Origin: CAIJMI01 sp964448085
Lineage (GTDB): Bacteria; Patescibacteriota; Microgenomatia; UBA10105; UBA927
Reading direction: 5' to 3'
Length of the DNA: 64,000 bases
Assembly: GCA_964448085.1 (NCBI GenBank)
Contig: CAYUUX010000002.1
Location: 34,707-98,706, forward strand
Shown here piece by piece: positions 42,437-51,598 of this stretch (within the stretch, counting starts at the first letter, position 1; each line of letters starts with the position of its first letter). The notes under the pieces were generated by a model, which saw only the letters and a list, made by a program, of their open reading frames with translations, had not been told where the DNA came from and did not search any database. A program made the position numbers and the translations under genes.

Positions 42437-43225
42437 ATGTTTCATATTCGCGACACCATTCAGCTCCCCAACCCCACATCCCATAAAGGGCAGAACGGAA
42501 GGTTGCTTATCATCGGAGGATCCGCGTTGTTCCATTCGGCAAGCATGTGGTCGTTGACTGTTGCGTCGCGAATCGTTGACCTTGTGCATTATTCGTCTAT
42601 ACCGGAAAACAACAAGTTGATACAAAAAGCAAAAGAAGAATTTAGGAACTGTATTGTTGTTGGAAGGGAAGACATTGATGCATATATACAGGAGGATGAC
42701 TGTATCCTCATCGGTCCCGGGATGACCAGAAGTGAAGAAACCGCCAGTCTTACCAACATTCTTGTGTCTTCGTATCCAAAAAAACGATGGGTCATTGATG
42801 CGGGGGCGTTGCAAATGATTGATCCACATCGTATCCCCCACGGATCAATTTTAACTCCACACCACAAGGAATTTGCATACCTGCAGGAGAAGACAACTGA
42901 TGGTATCACGCCGGAATTGTTTGCCAAACAGTATCAGTGCATCATTGTCCAAAAGGGGACGGTGGATATTGTAACAAATGGAGAAGTTACGGAGCATATT
43001 TCTGGTGGGAACGCCGGCATGACAAAGGGAGGGACCGGTGACGTATTATCAGGACTCATTGCCGCACTGGCAACAACCAATGCACCGTTTGCTGCAGCAT
43101 GTGCCGGTTCGTATATTAACAAACAAGCGGGGGATGATTTATATGTTCGTGTCGGGCCCTTTTATAATGCTACGGATCTTGCAAACCAAATACCACTTAC
43201 CATGAAGCGATTGTTCGTCCCTTAG
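42437..43225 (+). CDS. nnrD: ADP/ATP-dependent NAD(P)H-hydrate dehydratase
   Basis: This 262-residue ribokinase-like enzyme repairs hydrated NADH and NADPH. GRLLIIGGSALFHSA (about 17-31) and the nucleotide-binding GGNAGMTKGGTGDVLSGLIA (about 189-208) are the conserved parts of the C-terminal YjeF/CARKD family. The epimerase domain NnrE, often fused in front, is absent here. The gene ends overlapping the convergent gene at 43222 by 4 bp. Confidence 0.9.
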   Translation: MFHIRDTIQLPNPTSHKGQNGRLLIIGGSALFHSASMWSLTVASRIVDLVHYSSIPENNKLIQKAKEEFRNCIVVGREDIDAYIQEDDCILIGPGMTRSEETASLTNILVSSYPKKRWVIDAGALQMIDPHRIPHGSILTPHHKEFAYLQEKTTDGITPELFAKQYQCIIVQKGTVDIVTNGEVTEHISGGNAGMTKGGTGDVLSGLIAALATTNAPFAAACAGSYINKQAGDDLYVRVGPFYNATDLANQIPLTMKRLFVP

Positions 43226-43989
43226 AGCGCAGCACCCTGAAACCCGGGGCAATTACTTTTTGCCCATTCAAGAAATTCTTGTGTACATTCAAATTTTATC
43301 CCGGCGGTATCCACAGTTGGCATACAATCAACCCATTCAGTCTCAGGGCACGTAAACGCAGCATCCTGTTTTACGGTACAGTCTACCGCTATGTTATGCC
43401 AACAATCACTTTTGCTCCCTGATCCCGAAAAAATCCATTCTGGAGGCGTCCCCGGTTTTTTTTGGTCTATAGCTCCCCAATACCATCCTTGTTCTTTTTC
43501 AGACTCCAATATCTGTGGAATGTCAGCGTTTTCCGTTGTTTTCTGTGCCGCAGTAATTGCGTTATAGAACTCCCACTCATCCACGTCTTTGCCAAGCAAT
43601 GTGCAGATTCCCTGTTGGCCGTCGGGATTTTCTTTTATGGATGCGGTTCCGCCCATACATGTACAAAATGTTGTAGCAGGATTTGTAAGACACGATGTTT
43701 CCGCATTTTCTTCGCATGTAGTTTCTTGGATACATGCCGTTACATCGGGTGTTGGTGTTGGCACGGGTGTCTCATCAACGGTTTTTTGAAAACCAAACTT
43801 ATCCTTGAGTACAGTAAAAATACCGCGGCCAACCGACGGGGTCATATCCCACTTCGTTTCACCATTTTCCGTTATGCGTTGTTCCGGGATGGGAAGAAGC
43901 AAGAGTAATAGGATATAGGCGACAAAACCAAACACGAGAATAAGTATTCTGGGACTTTTCTTTTCCGAGGGGGGATTGGCAGGATCCAT
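43222..43989 (-). CDS. Membrane-anchored Cys-rich protein of unknown function
   Basis: This 255-residue protein has a short basic N-terminus, one membrane helix (about 12-32) and an outside region of ~220 residues with a dozen or so cysteines, several close together (TCEENAETSC, TFCTCMGG). A disulfide-stabilised outside domain is likely. No family was recognised. The copper/thiol region encodes VKOR and a DsbA-like protein that could oxidise such proteins; this is inference. Confidence 0.6.
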   Translation of the reverse strand: MDPANPPSEKKSPRILILVFGFVAYILLLLLLPIPEQRITENGETKWDMTPSVGRGIFTVLKDKFGFQKTVDETPVPTPTPDVTACIQETTCEENAETSCLTNPATTFCTCMGGTASIKENPDGQQGICTLLGKDVDEWEFYNAITAAQKTTENADIPQILESEKEQGWYWGAIDQKKPGTPPEWIFSGSGSKSDCWHNIAVDCTVKQDAAFTCPETEWVDCMPTVDTAGIKFECTQEFLEWAKSNCPGFQGAAL

Positions 43990-43997
43990 ATACTGTT

Positions 43998-44003
43998 AGT
44001 ATA
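43998..44003 (-). promoter_or_regulatory. -10 element, predicted leaderless start at 43989
   Basis: Minus-strand TATACT ends 8 bp before the ATG; TAGACA (44028-44023) is a possible -35 with a 19-bp spacer. Confidence 0.55.
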
Positions 44004-44005
44004 CA

Positions 44006-44266
44006 CTACTTTTGAAATTTTTTGTCTACCTTCATCAGAAGATAGGTTACAAGTACCGCAAGCACAGTTACGACAATTGCGTAGATCGCAAGGGAGACGA
44101 TGACACTTCCTTTTGGGACAAACGGTTTTATATACGTATTTACTATTTCTTCGATGAAGGAATTCCACGCAAGCGCTGCGACCAAACCGAAGGCAGCCGT
44201 GGACAGTGCTATCATCTGTTTGAGCATCGCTCGAGCCATCCCTTTGGATTGTTTTTTGGCTTCCAT
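44006..44266 (-). CDS. Small two-helix membrane protein, DUF5654-like
   Basis: This 86-residue protein has two hydrophobic helices (about 12-35 and 50-76) with FGLVAALAWNSFIEEIV and FVPKGSVIVSLAIYAIVVT, the pattern of DUF5654 proteins of unknown function. The ATG at 44266 (MEAKKQ) is chosen because a TATAAT box ends 6 bp upstream; an in-frame earlier start would lie upstream of the predicted RNA start. It is divergent from fic with overlapping promoters. Confidence 0.7.
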   Translation of the reverse strand: MEAKKQSKGMARAMLKQMIALSTAAFGLVAALAWNSFIEEIVNTYIKPFVPKGSVIVSLAIYAIVVTVLAVLVTYLLMKVDKKFQK

Positions 44267-44272
44267 ACCGCT

Positions 44273-44282
44273 ATTATATACT
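44273..44282. promoter_or_regulatory. Overlapping divergent -10 elements
   Basis: ATTATATACT holds a minus-strand TATAAT (44278-44273) and a plus-strand TATACT (44277-44282) that share 2 bp. The two ATGs, 44266 (minus) and 44291 (plus), lie 6 and 8 bp from their hexamers. Confidence 0.65.
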
Positions 44283-44290
44283 ATAGACAT

Positions 44291-45334
44291 ATGTACACTC
44301 CAACTTTCTCAATCACCAATAAAATCCTGAAATATATTGGTATCATAGAGGCGGCAAAGGAAGTGATTGAGAATGCTCCGTTAGTACCAGCGTGGGAGGC
44401 AAAATTTCGTGAAGAAGCGATCGTTCGAACAGTGCACCATGGTACGCACATTGAAGGAAATGAGCTCAATTTTACGGAAGCGGAAAAAGTATTGGCAGGA
44501 GCGAAAATTGTGGGTCGGGACAGAGATATTCAGGAGGTCTTGAATTATCGGAACGTGTTGAAGTTTATTGAGACTTTTTCAGGAGAAACAATATCGGACG
44601 AAACCATCAAACATGTCCATTCACTTGTTGCCGACAGAATTCTTCCCGATGCTGTGGTTGGTGAGTTTCGGAAATCGCAAGTGGTCGTGAAAAACAGTCA
44701 AACGGGAGAAATTACCTTCCGTCCTCCACCAGCAGTTGAAGTACCATTTTTGATTTCCAATTTCCTGTTGTGGATGAATAACGCCAAGCCGGATGAAGTG
44801 CATCCCGCGATAAAAGCGGGGATAACACATTATGAATTGGTCCGTATCCATCCATTCTTAGATGGGAACGGGAGGGTTGCGCGCGCGATTGCAACGTTAG
44901 CGCTTTTCAGAGATGGGTACGACATTAAGCGTTTTTTTTCGCTTGAAGAATACTATGACCGTGAACCGGTAAATTACTATGCGGCGTTGCAAAGTGTTGT
45001 AAACGAGAATGGTAACTTGACACACTGGTTGGAATATTTTTCAGAAGGTCTTGCAATAGAACTTACGCGTATTAAAGAAAAGGTGAAATCGCTTTCTACT
45101 GATTTAAAAATAAAAAAGCATTTGGGCGGTCATCAAATGGCCCTTTCCGAAAGGCAAATTAAGATTGTCGAATTTATTCAGGAAAACGGGTTTTTACAAA
45201 ACAAAGCATTTTTTGAGTTGTTCCCCATGATTTCCGAAGATACCGTGCTTCGTGAAATAAAGGATTTGATGAAAAAAGGGATTATTCAAAAACAAGGATC
45301 GACGAAGGGTGTGCGATACGTATTGAAAAGTTAA
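44291..45334 (+). CDS. Fic-domain protein with C-terminal winged helix
   Basis: This 347-residue protein contains the complete Fic motif HPFLDGNGRVAR (about 192-203), which predicts AMP transfer to a protein target. Upstream HGTHIEGNELNF (about 52-63) corresponds to the inhibitory (S/T)xxxE(G/N) helix, although the residue four before the Glu is Gly and the Thr is one place closer. The C-terminal ~80 residues read as a winged helix (EDTVLREIKDLMKKGIIQKQG). No separate antitoxin is present. Targets are unknown. The ligase gene follows 8 bp later. Confidence 0.9.
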   Translation: MYTPTFSITNKILKYIGIIEAAKEVIENAPLVPAWEAKFREEAIVRTVHHGTHIEGNELNFTEAEKVLAGAKIVGRDRDIQEVLNYRNVLKFIETFSGETISDETIKHVHSLVADRILPDAVVGEFRKSQVVVKNSQTGEITFRPPPAVEVPFLISNFLLWMNNAKPDEVHPAIKAGITHYELVRIHPFLDGNGRVARAIATLALFRDGYDIKRFFSLEEYYDREPVNYYAALQSVVNENGNLTHWLEYFSEGLAIELTRIKEKVKSLSTDLKIKKHLGGHQMALSERQIKIVEFIQENGFLQNKAFFELFPMISEDTVLREIKDLMKKGIIQKQGSTKGVRYVLKS

Positions 45335-45342
45335 TTGGATCA

Positions 45343-47070
45343 ATGGTATTTTCCACGCTTGCTACCTATTTTCAAAAACTCGAGAACACGCCGTCACGCA
45401 TCACGATGACGGAGATACTTGCTGATCTTTTTTCATCCGCTTCCACAACGGAAATCGGTGAAATTTGTTTTCTTCTTCAAGGGCGGGTTGCGCCGCTTTT
45501 CGAACCCGTGGAGTTTGGTGTCGCTGACAAGCTTATGATTCGTGCCATTACCAGTGCATATTCTTTAAAAGAGGCGCAGGTTATTGCTCTTTTTAAAAAA
45601 TATGGCGATCTCGGCATTACTGCGGAAACAATTGCTAAAGAGAAACACCCTTCCGACAAACATACGAGCACAAGCGTACATTCGGTGTTTATAAAACTCC
45701 AACAATTGGCCGGTGAAAAAGGAGCAGGATCTCAAGAACGAAAGAATGCCATTCTTTCCGAACTTTTGTCCGCTTGCGACCCATTATCCGCACGATATCT
45801 GGTTCGAATTCCTTTGGATAAATTACGGCTCGGATTTTCAGACATGACGATGCTTGACGCGTTGTCATGGATGATCACGAAAGACAAATCCAACCGCAGT
45901 GCTTTTGAAGCAGCATATAACGTACGGCCGGATTTGTCCTTTATTGCTACGCTCATCAAAACGCGTGGGCTAGCAGGGGTTTCAGGTATATCGACAAAGG
46001 TCGGAGCGCCGATTCTTGCAGCATTGTGTCAACGACTGCCCAATGCAAAGGAAATGATTGAAAAGATGGGAGAAGTAGACGTGGAGCCGAAATACGACGG
46101 TGTTCGGACACAGATTCATTTTATAAAACACCCCTCATGGGTGCAAAGCTACTCCCGAAACCTTGAAAACACAACTGCTATGTATCCCGAATTAACCCAC
46201 ATTGCATCCCAAATTGATGCCGACGAAGTGATTTTGGATAGCGAAGCGGTGGGGTACGATGAAATCCATAAGAGAGTTATTCCCTTCCAAGAAACCGTTA
46301 CGAGAAAACGCAAATACGGTATCCGCGAAGCAAGTGCTACGGTACCGCTTCGCTTTTTTGTCTTTGATATTCTTTCAAAAAACGGGAAAGATCTCATGGG
46401 CACGCCGTTGTCCAAACGAAGAGTAATTTTGGAAAAAACGATACGAACGGGTCGCATTCTTTCTCTTTCACCACACATCGTAACTTCGGATATCGCGACG
46501 CTTCGGGAATATCAAAAAGAACAAATAGCATTAGGGCTTGAGGGTGTCGTTGTAAAAAAATGGGACAGTCATTATGAGCCTGGTCGTAGAGGCTATACGT
46601 GGGTGAAGTTTAAAGAGGAGGGGAAGGTTGGGAAGCTTGCCGATACCATTGACTGCGTGGTGATGGGGTATTACAAAGGAGAGGGGAAACGGGCAGACTT
46701 TGGCATCGGAGCGTTTCTTGTTGGGGTTTTGGATAAGGAAAATTTTGTGACGGTAACAAAAATCGGAACAGGTGTTTCGGACGAATTATGGAAAATGCTT
46801 GCTAAACGGTTTGCCAAGGAACGTATGGCGCAAAAACCATCCATGTATGGCGATGTTGAAAAGAGTTTGACCCCTGACGTTTGGGTTCAGCCAACCACCG
46901 TTGTTGAAATAGCGGCAGATGACATCACGAAGTCGCCGATTCATAAGGCTGGATACGCGTTGCGATTTCCTAGGTTGGTGCGTATTCGAGAAGATAAATC
47001 CATACACGCCATTACGTCGACCAAAGAACTACAAACAATGTATAGTAATCAACAGTCCATACGATTATGA
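45343..47070 (+). CDS. ATP-dependent DNA ligase (archaeal/eukaryal type)
   Basis: This 575-residue ligase has the N-terminal helical DNA-binding domain (about 1-215), the adenylation domain with K250 in the KYDGVR motif, EGVVVKKWDSHYEPGRRG and the KFKEEGK motif, and the C-terminal OB domain. It resembles archaeal/viral ATP ligases rather than the NAD+-dependent LigA that bacteria normally use for replication. Whether LigA is also encoded elsewhere is not visible. It lies between fic and an exchanger gene and overlaps the latter by 4 bp. Confidence 0.93.
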   Translation: MVFSTLATYFQKLENTPSRITMTEILADLFSSASTTEIGEICFLLQGRVAPLFEPVEFGVADKLMIRAITSAYSLKEAQVIALFKKYGDLGITAETIAKEKHPSDKHTSTSVHSVFIKLQQLAGEKGAGSQERKNAILSELLSACDPLSARYLVRIPLDKLRLGFSDMTMLDALSWMITKDKSNRSAFEAAYNVRPDLSFIATLIKTRGLAGVSGISTKVGAPILAALCQRLPNAKEMIEKMGEVDVEPKYDGVRTQIHFIKHPSWVQSYSRNLENTTAMYPELTHIASQIDADEVILDSEAVGYDEIHKRVIPFQETVTRKRKYGIREASATVPLRFFVFDILSKNGKDLMGTPLSKRRVILEKTIRTGRILSLSPHIVTSDIATLREYQKEQIALGLEGVVVKKWDSHYEPGRRGYTWVKFKEEGKVGKLADTIDCVVMGYYKGEGKRADFGIGAFLVGVLDKENFVTVTKIGTGVSDELWKMLAKRFAKERMAQKPSMYGDVEKSLTPDVWVQPTTVVEIAADDITKSPIHKAGYALRFPRLVRIREDKSIHAITSTKELQTMYSNQQSIRL

Positions 47071-48005
47071 TTGCGTTGTACATTCTCGCATTTATCCTTT
47101 CCGGCGTTGTACTTGCTGTGTGTGCTAATTGGGTTGTTCGTTCTGTTTCCTATTTTTCTCAGGCGCTTCACGTTAAAAGTTTTCTCTTGGGATTTTTGCT
47201 TCTGGGTGTTGCGACGACGATTCCCGAGATGTTTGTTGCATATCAGTCGGTGCACGATGGTGTTCCCCAATTGGCCGTCGGGAACTTGCTTGGTGGATCC
47301 ATTCTCCTTTTATCCTTTGTGATGGGAACGAGCGCAATTTTTCTCAAACGGATTGTGTTGGATCACGGGATGAGAACCATGGATATCGGCATTTCGTCTT
47401 TGGTGGTTTTTGCCCCCGCTATTATGTTGTGGGATGGCACTCTATCACGTGCGGAGGGTGCACTTCTTGTTATCGTCTACCTTATTCATATTTTTCTTAT
47501 CAACAAGGAACAACAATTGGTCGGCCATATCGAAGAGCACGCACACCACGTCAAACATGGAGGCCACGCAATTTTTTTGAGCATCGTTGGGCTTGCAGGT
47601 ATGGCGATTGCTTCGCGATCAATAGTAACGATTGGGGAGCACGTAGTCCAATTGGTTCACATGCCGACATTTGTTGTCGGATTGTTTTTGATAACATTTG
47701 GAACAAACCTTCCAGAAATCTCTCTTGTGGTTGAGGCGGTAATCAAAAAAAAGCGTGATATTGCATTCGGGGATATTCTTGGATCCAGCGTTATCAATAC
47801 GCCGATATTGGGTATTATTGGTTTGTTAGCTCCGTTTACCATTGCCGATCATGAACGTATACGCGTTACCCTTCTGTTACTGGCGCTCGTTGCACTCTTT
47901 TTTTATTGGGCGGCGTCCAGCAAACGCGATGTCACGCGCAAAGAAGGATTTGTGTTACTGGTGGTGTACGGGTCATTTGTGTTGTTTGAAATGATGCATA
48001 TATAG
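47067..48005 (+). CDS. CaCA-family cation/Ca2+ exchanger-like protein
   Basis: This 312-residue protein has about ten membrane helices in two halves. The two alpha repeats are ATTIPEMFV with GNLLGGSI and GTNLPEISLV with GDILGSSV. An internal His-rich loop (HIEEHAHHVKHGGH, about 152-165) joins the halves and may bind metal. It probably exchanges Ca2+ or another cation against Na+ or H+. It overlaps the ligase gene by 4 bp. Confidence 0.88.
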   Translation: MIALYILAFILSGVVLAVCANWVVRSVSYFSQALHVKSFLLGFLLLGVATTIPEMFVAYQSVHDGVPQLAVGNLLGGSILLLSFVMGTSAIFLKRIVLDHGMRTMDIGISSLVVFAPAIMLWDGTLSRAEGALLVIVYLIHIFLINKEQQLVGHIEEHAHHVKHGGHAIFLSIVGLAGMAIASRSIVTIGEHVVQLVHMPTFVVGLFLITFGTNLPEISLVVEAVIKKKRDIAFGDILGSSVINTPILGIIGLLAPFTIADHERIRVTLLLLALVALFFYWAASSKRDVTRKEGFVLLVVYGSFVLFEMMHI

Positions 48006-48014
48006 CCGTATAAT
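47986..48014 (+). promoter_or_regulatory. Promoter of the GT2 gene at 48025
   Basis: TTGAAA (47986-47991), 17-bp spacer, TATAAT (48009-48014). The ATG at 48025 follows 10 bp later, while an in-frame ATG at 48013 is inside the -10 box and cannot start this transcript. Confidence 0.7.
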
Positions 48015-48024
48015 GCGTCAAGCT

Positions 48025-48849
48025 ATGGGAAAACCATTTATTTCCGTTATCATCCCGGCATTAAATGAAGAAAAATTCATCGCAGGACTTCTTTCGAGTT
48101 TAAGTACGCAACATAGTCGAGATTTCGAAGTAATCGTGGTGGACGGTCGCTCCAAGGATAAAACCGTTGAGGTAGCGCGCAGATTTGCATCCAAGCTTCC
48201 CTCTCTTTCCGTCATTGTGGCGGATCATGCAAGTTTACCGTTTCAGCGAAATATTGGGGCAGATGCTGCACGGGGGCAATGGCTGGTTTTTATTGATGCG
48301 GATGTTGTCTTGTATAGCTATTCTCTCGAGCGTCTGCACGCATACTTACGTGCTTCGGACAGTTCCTTTGTTACTTCATGGTTTAGTCCAGATAGCGAGG
48401 ATATCAATGATGTCCGTCTAACGCTGTTTGCCATCTTTTTCTATGAGTTATCAAAAAATTTGAAGCGCGCAATTTCTCCCGGTCCTTTTACCGTTGTCCA
48501 ACGAGACGCATTTGATATTGTTGGAGGATATGATGTGGAACATCCATTTTTGGAGGATCAGGACTTTTCCCAACGGATGGCAAAAGCTGGGTATACACTT
48601 TCGATTGTTCGCGAATCCCTCTATATTTGGTCGCTTCGAAGATACAGAAAAGAAGGGACGAGGAAGGTATTTCAGGCCTATACAAAAGCGTTATTACCTA
48701 TTCTTTTTACAAAGACGGTACCAAAGAATATGAAGGGATACCAAATGGGTGGTCATGTATTTTCTAAAAAGAAAAAGAATGTGCACACGCCCTTCATTAA
48801 ACAGACAGAGCGTAAAATGAAGCAGTTGATGCAGGATATATTTGAATAG
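48025..48849 (+). CDS. Family 2 glycosyltransferase
   Basis: This 274-residue GT-A protein begins PFISVIIPALNEEKFI; VVDGRSKDKT and the metal-binding FIDADVVLYS (about 91-100) follow, and GGYDVEHPFLEDQDFSQRM supplies the acceptor-side ED motif. It resembles dolichol/undecaprenyl sugar transferases in general form. The start at 48025 is set by the promoter. It is followed 1 bp later by the EndoQ gene, with no evident functional link. Confidence 0.88.
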   Translation: MGKPFISVIIPALNEEKFIAGLLSSLSTQHSRDFEVIVVDGRSKDKTVEVARRFASKLPSLSVIVADHASLPFQRNIGADAARGQWLVFIDADVVLYSYSLERLHAYLRASDSSFVTSWFSPDSEDINDVRLTLFAIFFYELSKNLKRAISPGPFTVVQRDAFDIVGGYDVEHPFLEDQDFSQRMAKAGYTLSIVRESLYIWSLRRYRKEGTRKVFQAYTKALLPILFTKTVPKNMKGYQMGGHVFSKKKKNVHTPFIKQTERKMKQLMQDIFE

Positions 48850-48850
48850 T

Positions 48851-50182
48851 ATGCAGATGCTTGCCGATCTTCATATCCACTCGCGATTTTCCCGTGCGGT
48901 TTCCCGGGAGATGACCATTCCCACCATAGCAACATGGGCAAAGAAAAAAGGTATTGGCTTAGTTGCAACAGGTGATTGGACACATCCGTTGTGGCTTAAT
49001 GAAATCGAAAGTCAGTTAGAGGAAACAGGAGAAGGTTTTTTGCACCTGCGGAAGCATAATGAAACTGACCATATTAGTCAGCCGTTGTTTCTTCTTTCAA
49101 CCGAACTGTCTTGCATTTTTTCCCAGGGAGGCAAAACACGTCGGGTACATACTATGGTGTGGGTGCCAACCATTGCAAGCGCGCGTAAAATCAGTCAGGA
49201 AATAACGAAGCGAGGCGGTAATGTGCTTTCAGATGGCCGTCCAATCTTGGGTTTTTCATTGATACAACTTGCGGATCTTATCCTATCGACAGAACCGAAT
49301 GCACTTATTGTGCCTGCACACATCTGGACTCCGTGGTTTTCGGTGTATGGCGCCATGGGAGGATTTTCCACTCTTGCGGAAGCCTTCGGTCCTTTTGCCA
49401 AGCATATTTATGCTGTTGAGACGGGATTGTCCAGTAGTCCTGATATGAATTGGCGGATACAAGAGCTGAAAACGCGATCTATTGTGTCGTTTTCAGATGC
49501 GCACAGTGCACCCAAATTAGGTCGTGAGGCAACGCTTTTTTCTTTGCCGAAAGCCACCTTTCCCATGCTTCGCGAGGCGTTGATGAACTACGCAAACGAC
49601 CAGACAGAAGCCCATATTGTTTCCACGATGGAATTTTATCCCGAGGAAGGAAAATATCATTATACGGGACACCGGGACTGTCATGTGCGATTGACACCGA
49701 AGGACGCTGTTGCAAAAGGCGCCGTCTGTTCTGTGTGTGGAAAACCATTAACGCAAGGTGTGATGCAGCGCGTTGAAGAGCTTGCATCCATTGGGGAAAC
49801 GGGAGCGTGGGATATGAAAAATGGCGTACGGTGGAGAAAAAGCGCAGATGGAACCAGGCCGCCGTTTGTCATGCTGGTCCCGCTACAAGAGATAATCAGT
49901 GAAGCAATTGGAAGTCCTGTGACAAGTCCGAAGGTTGCAGTGCATTTTGAACGACTTACTAAGGAGCTTGGCGGAGAATTTTCTGTATTGCTTGACAAAA
50001 CGATAGAGGATATCGCGCGATATTCTACACCACAGATAGCAGACGGCATATGGAAAGTTCGATCTGGCGATATCGTCATTGACCCTGGATACGATGGAGT
50101 ATTCGGGGTGGTGAAAATTTGGAAAAGCGATGCGGATAAGGCCCTGGTTTCTGCAACTGGGGAACAAATGGGAATTTTTTGA
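48851..50182 (+). CDS. Endonuclease Q-like (PHP-domain) DNA repair nuclease
   Basis: This 443-residue protein has a PHP phosphoesterase domain with LADLHIHSRFSRA (about 4-16), LVATGDWTHP and FSDAHSAPKLGRE metal-binding segments, followed by a HRDCHVR...CSVCGKPL zinc element and KPLTQGVMQRVEEL, the pattern of EndoQ. EndoQ cuts DNA 5' to deaminated bases, including uracil and hypoxanthine. It is best known from Thermococcales and a few bacteria. The start at 48851 is taken because it immediately follows the previous stop; a second ATG lies two codons later. Confidence 0.85.
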   Translation: MQMLADLHIHSRFSRAVSREMTIPTIATWAKKKGIGLVATGDWTHPLWLNEIESQLEETGEGFLHLRKHNETDHISQPLFLLSTELSCIFSQGGKTRRVHTMVWVPTIASARKISQEITKRGGNVLSDGRPILGFSLIQLADLILSTEPNALIVPAHIWTPWFSVYGAMGGFSTLAEAFGPFAKHIYAVETGLSSSPDMNWRIQELKTRSIVSFSDAHSAPKLGREATLFSLPKATFPMLREALMNYANDQTEAHIVSTMEFYPEEGKYHYTGHRDCHVRLTPKDAVAKGAVCSVCGKPLTQGVMQRVEELASIGETGAWDMKNGVRWRKSADGTRPPFVMLVPLQEIISEAIGSPVTSPKVAVHFERLTKELGGEFSVLLDKTIEDIARYSTPQIADGIWKVRSGDIVIDPGYDGVFGVVKIWKSDADKALVSATGEQMGIF

Positions 50183-50249
50183 TCGGTTCTTATTGACCTT
50201 GAAAAAGTAATCGTGATACGCTGGTAATAAGAAAGCGAGGTGAAACATT

Positions 50250-50582
50250 ATGGCACAGTCAAAACAAAGCAATGAAAATCTGATGGGAGCAGCTGCATAT
50301 TTGTTGGCATTCGTGACAGGAATCATTTTCCTCATCGTGGAAAAGGAAAGCAAATTTGTCCGGTTTCATGCAATGCAATCAACGATTTTGTTCGGCGGTA
50401 TTTTTATCGCGAACATCATATTAGGATTCATTCCGATACTTGGTTGGCTTGTTGGGCTTTTACTGTCTTTCGCATCATTTATCCTGTGGATTATTTGTAT
50501 GTGGAAAGCATTCCAAGGAGAGATGTATAAAGTACCATATATCGGTAAGCTTGCTGAACAGCAATTGCAGAAAATGAAATAA
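50250..50582 (+). CDS. DUF4870-like small membrane protein
   Basis: This 110-residue protein has three hydrophobic segments and the typical MGAAAYLLAFVTGIIFLIVE, SKFVRFHAMQST and ILWIICMWKAFQGE pieces of DUF4870 proteins. Function is unknown. GAGGTG lies 8 nt before the ATG, so this gene uses a leader with a Shine-Dalgarno. A TTGACC at 50193-50198 may be its -35. Confidence 0.85.
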   Translation: MAQSKQSNENLMGAAAYLLAFVTGIIFLIVEKESKFVRFHAMQSTILFGGIFIANIILGFIPILGWLVGLLLSFASFILWIICMWKAFQGEMYKVPYIGKLAEQQLQKMK

Positions 50583-50618
50583 TGGATATCGCGCGATATC
50601 TATATCTATTGACACCAC

Positions 50619-50647
50619 TTGTCATGTGTACAGGTGGTGTTTATAGT
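50619..50647 (+). promoter_or_regulatory. Promoter of pth
   Basis: TTGTCA (50619-50624), 17-bp spacer, TATAGT (50642-50647), giving a leader of about 47 nt that ends in AAAGGAG. The 16-bp palindrome at 50585-50600 (GATATCGC/GCGATATC) just upstream could be an operator or part of a terminator. Confidence 0.6.
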
Positions 50648-50700
50648 ATGAGCTGCATAGTGATTGGTACAGACGTGTTTTGTAAGGAAAGGAGCGCTGC

Positions 50701-51327
50701 ATGAAACTCATCGTTGGACTTGGAAATCCGGGAGCTGAATATCAGGATACCCGACACAACCTCGGTTTTATGGTTATTGAGAAGCTTGCAAAAGAACTTG
50801 CATCGGAGGAAATTTCATGGAAGGAAGAAGACAAATTTAAAGCGTTGGTTGCAAAAATTGGCGATGTGGTTTTAGTTAAGCCCATCACGTTCATGAACAG
50901 CTCTGGCGTAGCTGTGGCTTCTATAATGCGGTATTTTAAGCTGGATCCGTCCGACGTTTGGGTGATACATGACGACATTGACTTGCCGCTTGGAAAAATA
51001 CGAATACGCGAAAAGGGAAGCAGCGCAGGTCACCGGGGTATTGAATCCATCATTGCAGAATTGAAGACTGACGTATTTGTTCGGTTTCGCCTTGGTATAG
51101 GGCGCGGAAAGCTGTTTTCTAAAGGAGACAGCGATACGACAACGATAGAAAAAGGCATTGCGGGGCGATCACATCATGGGCGACACCATTGGGATATTTC
51201 CTTCGTGCTTTCCCGATTTACCCAAAGTGAAGCAGGTGCATTAAAGCACCTGATAAAAAACGGAACCGAGGCAGTGCGAATAGCTATCACTGCAGGTACG
51301 GATAAGGCGATGGCGAGATTTAATTGA
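50701..51327 (+). CDS. pth: Peptidyl-tRNA hydrolase
   Basis: This 208-residue enzyme frees tRNA from peptidyl-tRNA. GLGNPGAEYQDTRHNLGFMV (about 5-24) holds the catalytic histidine in RHN; KPITFMNSSGVAV and HDDIDLPLGKIRIREKGSSAGHRG carry the active-site Asn, Asp and His residues. A ~25-residue His/Gly-rich insertion (about 144-168) precedes the C-terminal helix. Shine-Dalgarno AAAGGAG is 6-7 nt before the ATG. The small gene at 51335 follows 7 bp later. Confidence 0.95.
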   Translation: MKLIVGLGNPGAEYQDTRHNLGFMVIEKLAKELASEEISWKEEDKFKALVAKIGDVVLVKPITFMNSSGVAVASIMRYFKLDPSDVWVIHDDIDLPLGKIRIREKGSSAGHRGIESIIAELKTDVFVRFRLGIGRGKLFSKGDSDTTTIEKGIAGRSHHGRHHWDISFVLSRFTQSEAGALKHLIKNGTEAVRIAITAGTDKAMARFN

Positions 51328-51334
51328 TGCGTAT

Positions 51335-51598
51335 ATGCAAAAAATCAGTGACATTTTGCAGACGTTCAATCCCATTGAGGATAAATATATATCCCGTGAA
51401 TTTCAAAAATACGGTATCTATCTTGCTGAGACGCTTGATGACTATGCACACAAGTCCTTGTATATCCGGCTTGCCAAAACGGTTCCGAGAGCAATTCTGG
51501 AAAAAGCCCTGACATTTGTAAAAGATGCGAATGCAACAAGTAAAGCCCGATTGTTCATGTGGAAAATGAAAGAGCTGCGAAAAGGTGTCGGTTTATGA
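51335..51598 (+). CDS. Small protein of unknown function
   Basis: This 87-residue protein is predicted to be all-helical and contains no membrane segment, cysteine or metal motif. It lies between pth and the acylphosphatase gene and overlaps the latter by 4 bp, so it is likely real and translated. I recognise no family. Confidence 0.6.
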   Translation: MQKISDILQTFNPIEDKYISREFQKYGIYLAETLDDYAHKSLYIRLAKTVPRAILEKALTFVKDANATSKARLFMWKMKELRKGVGL

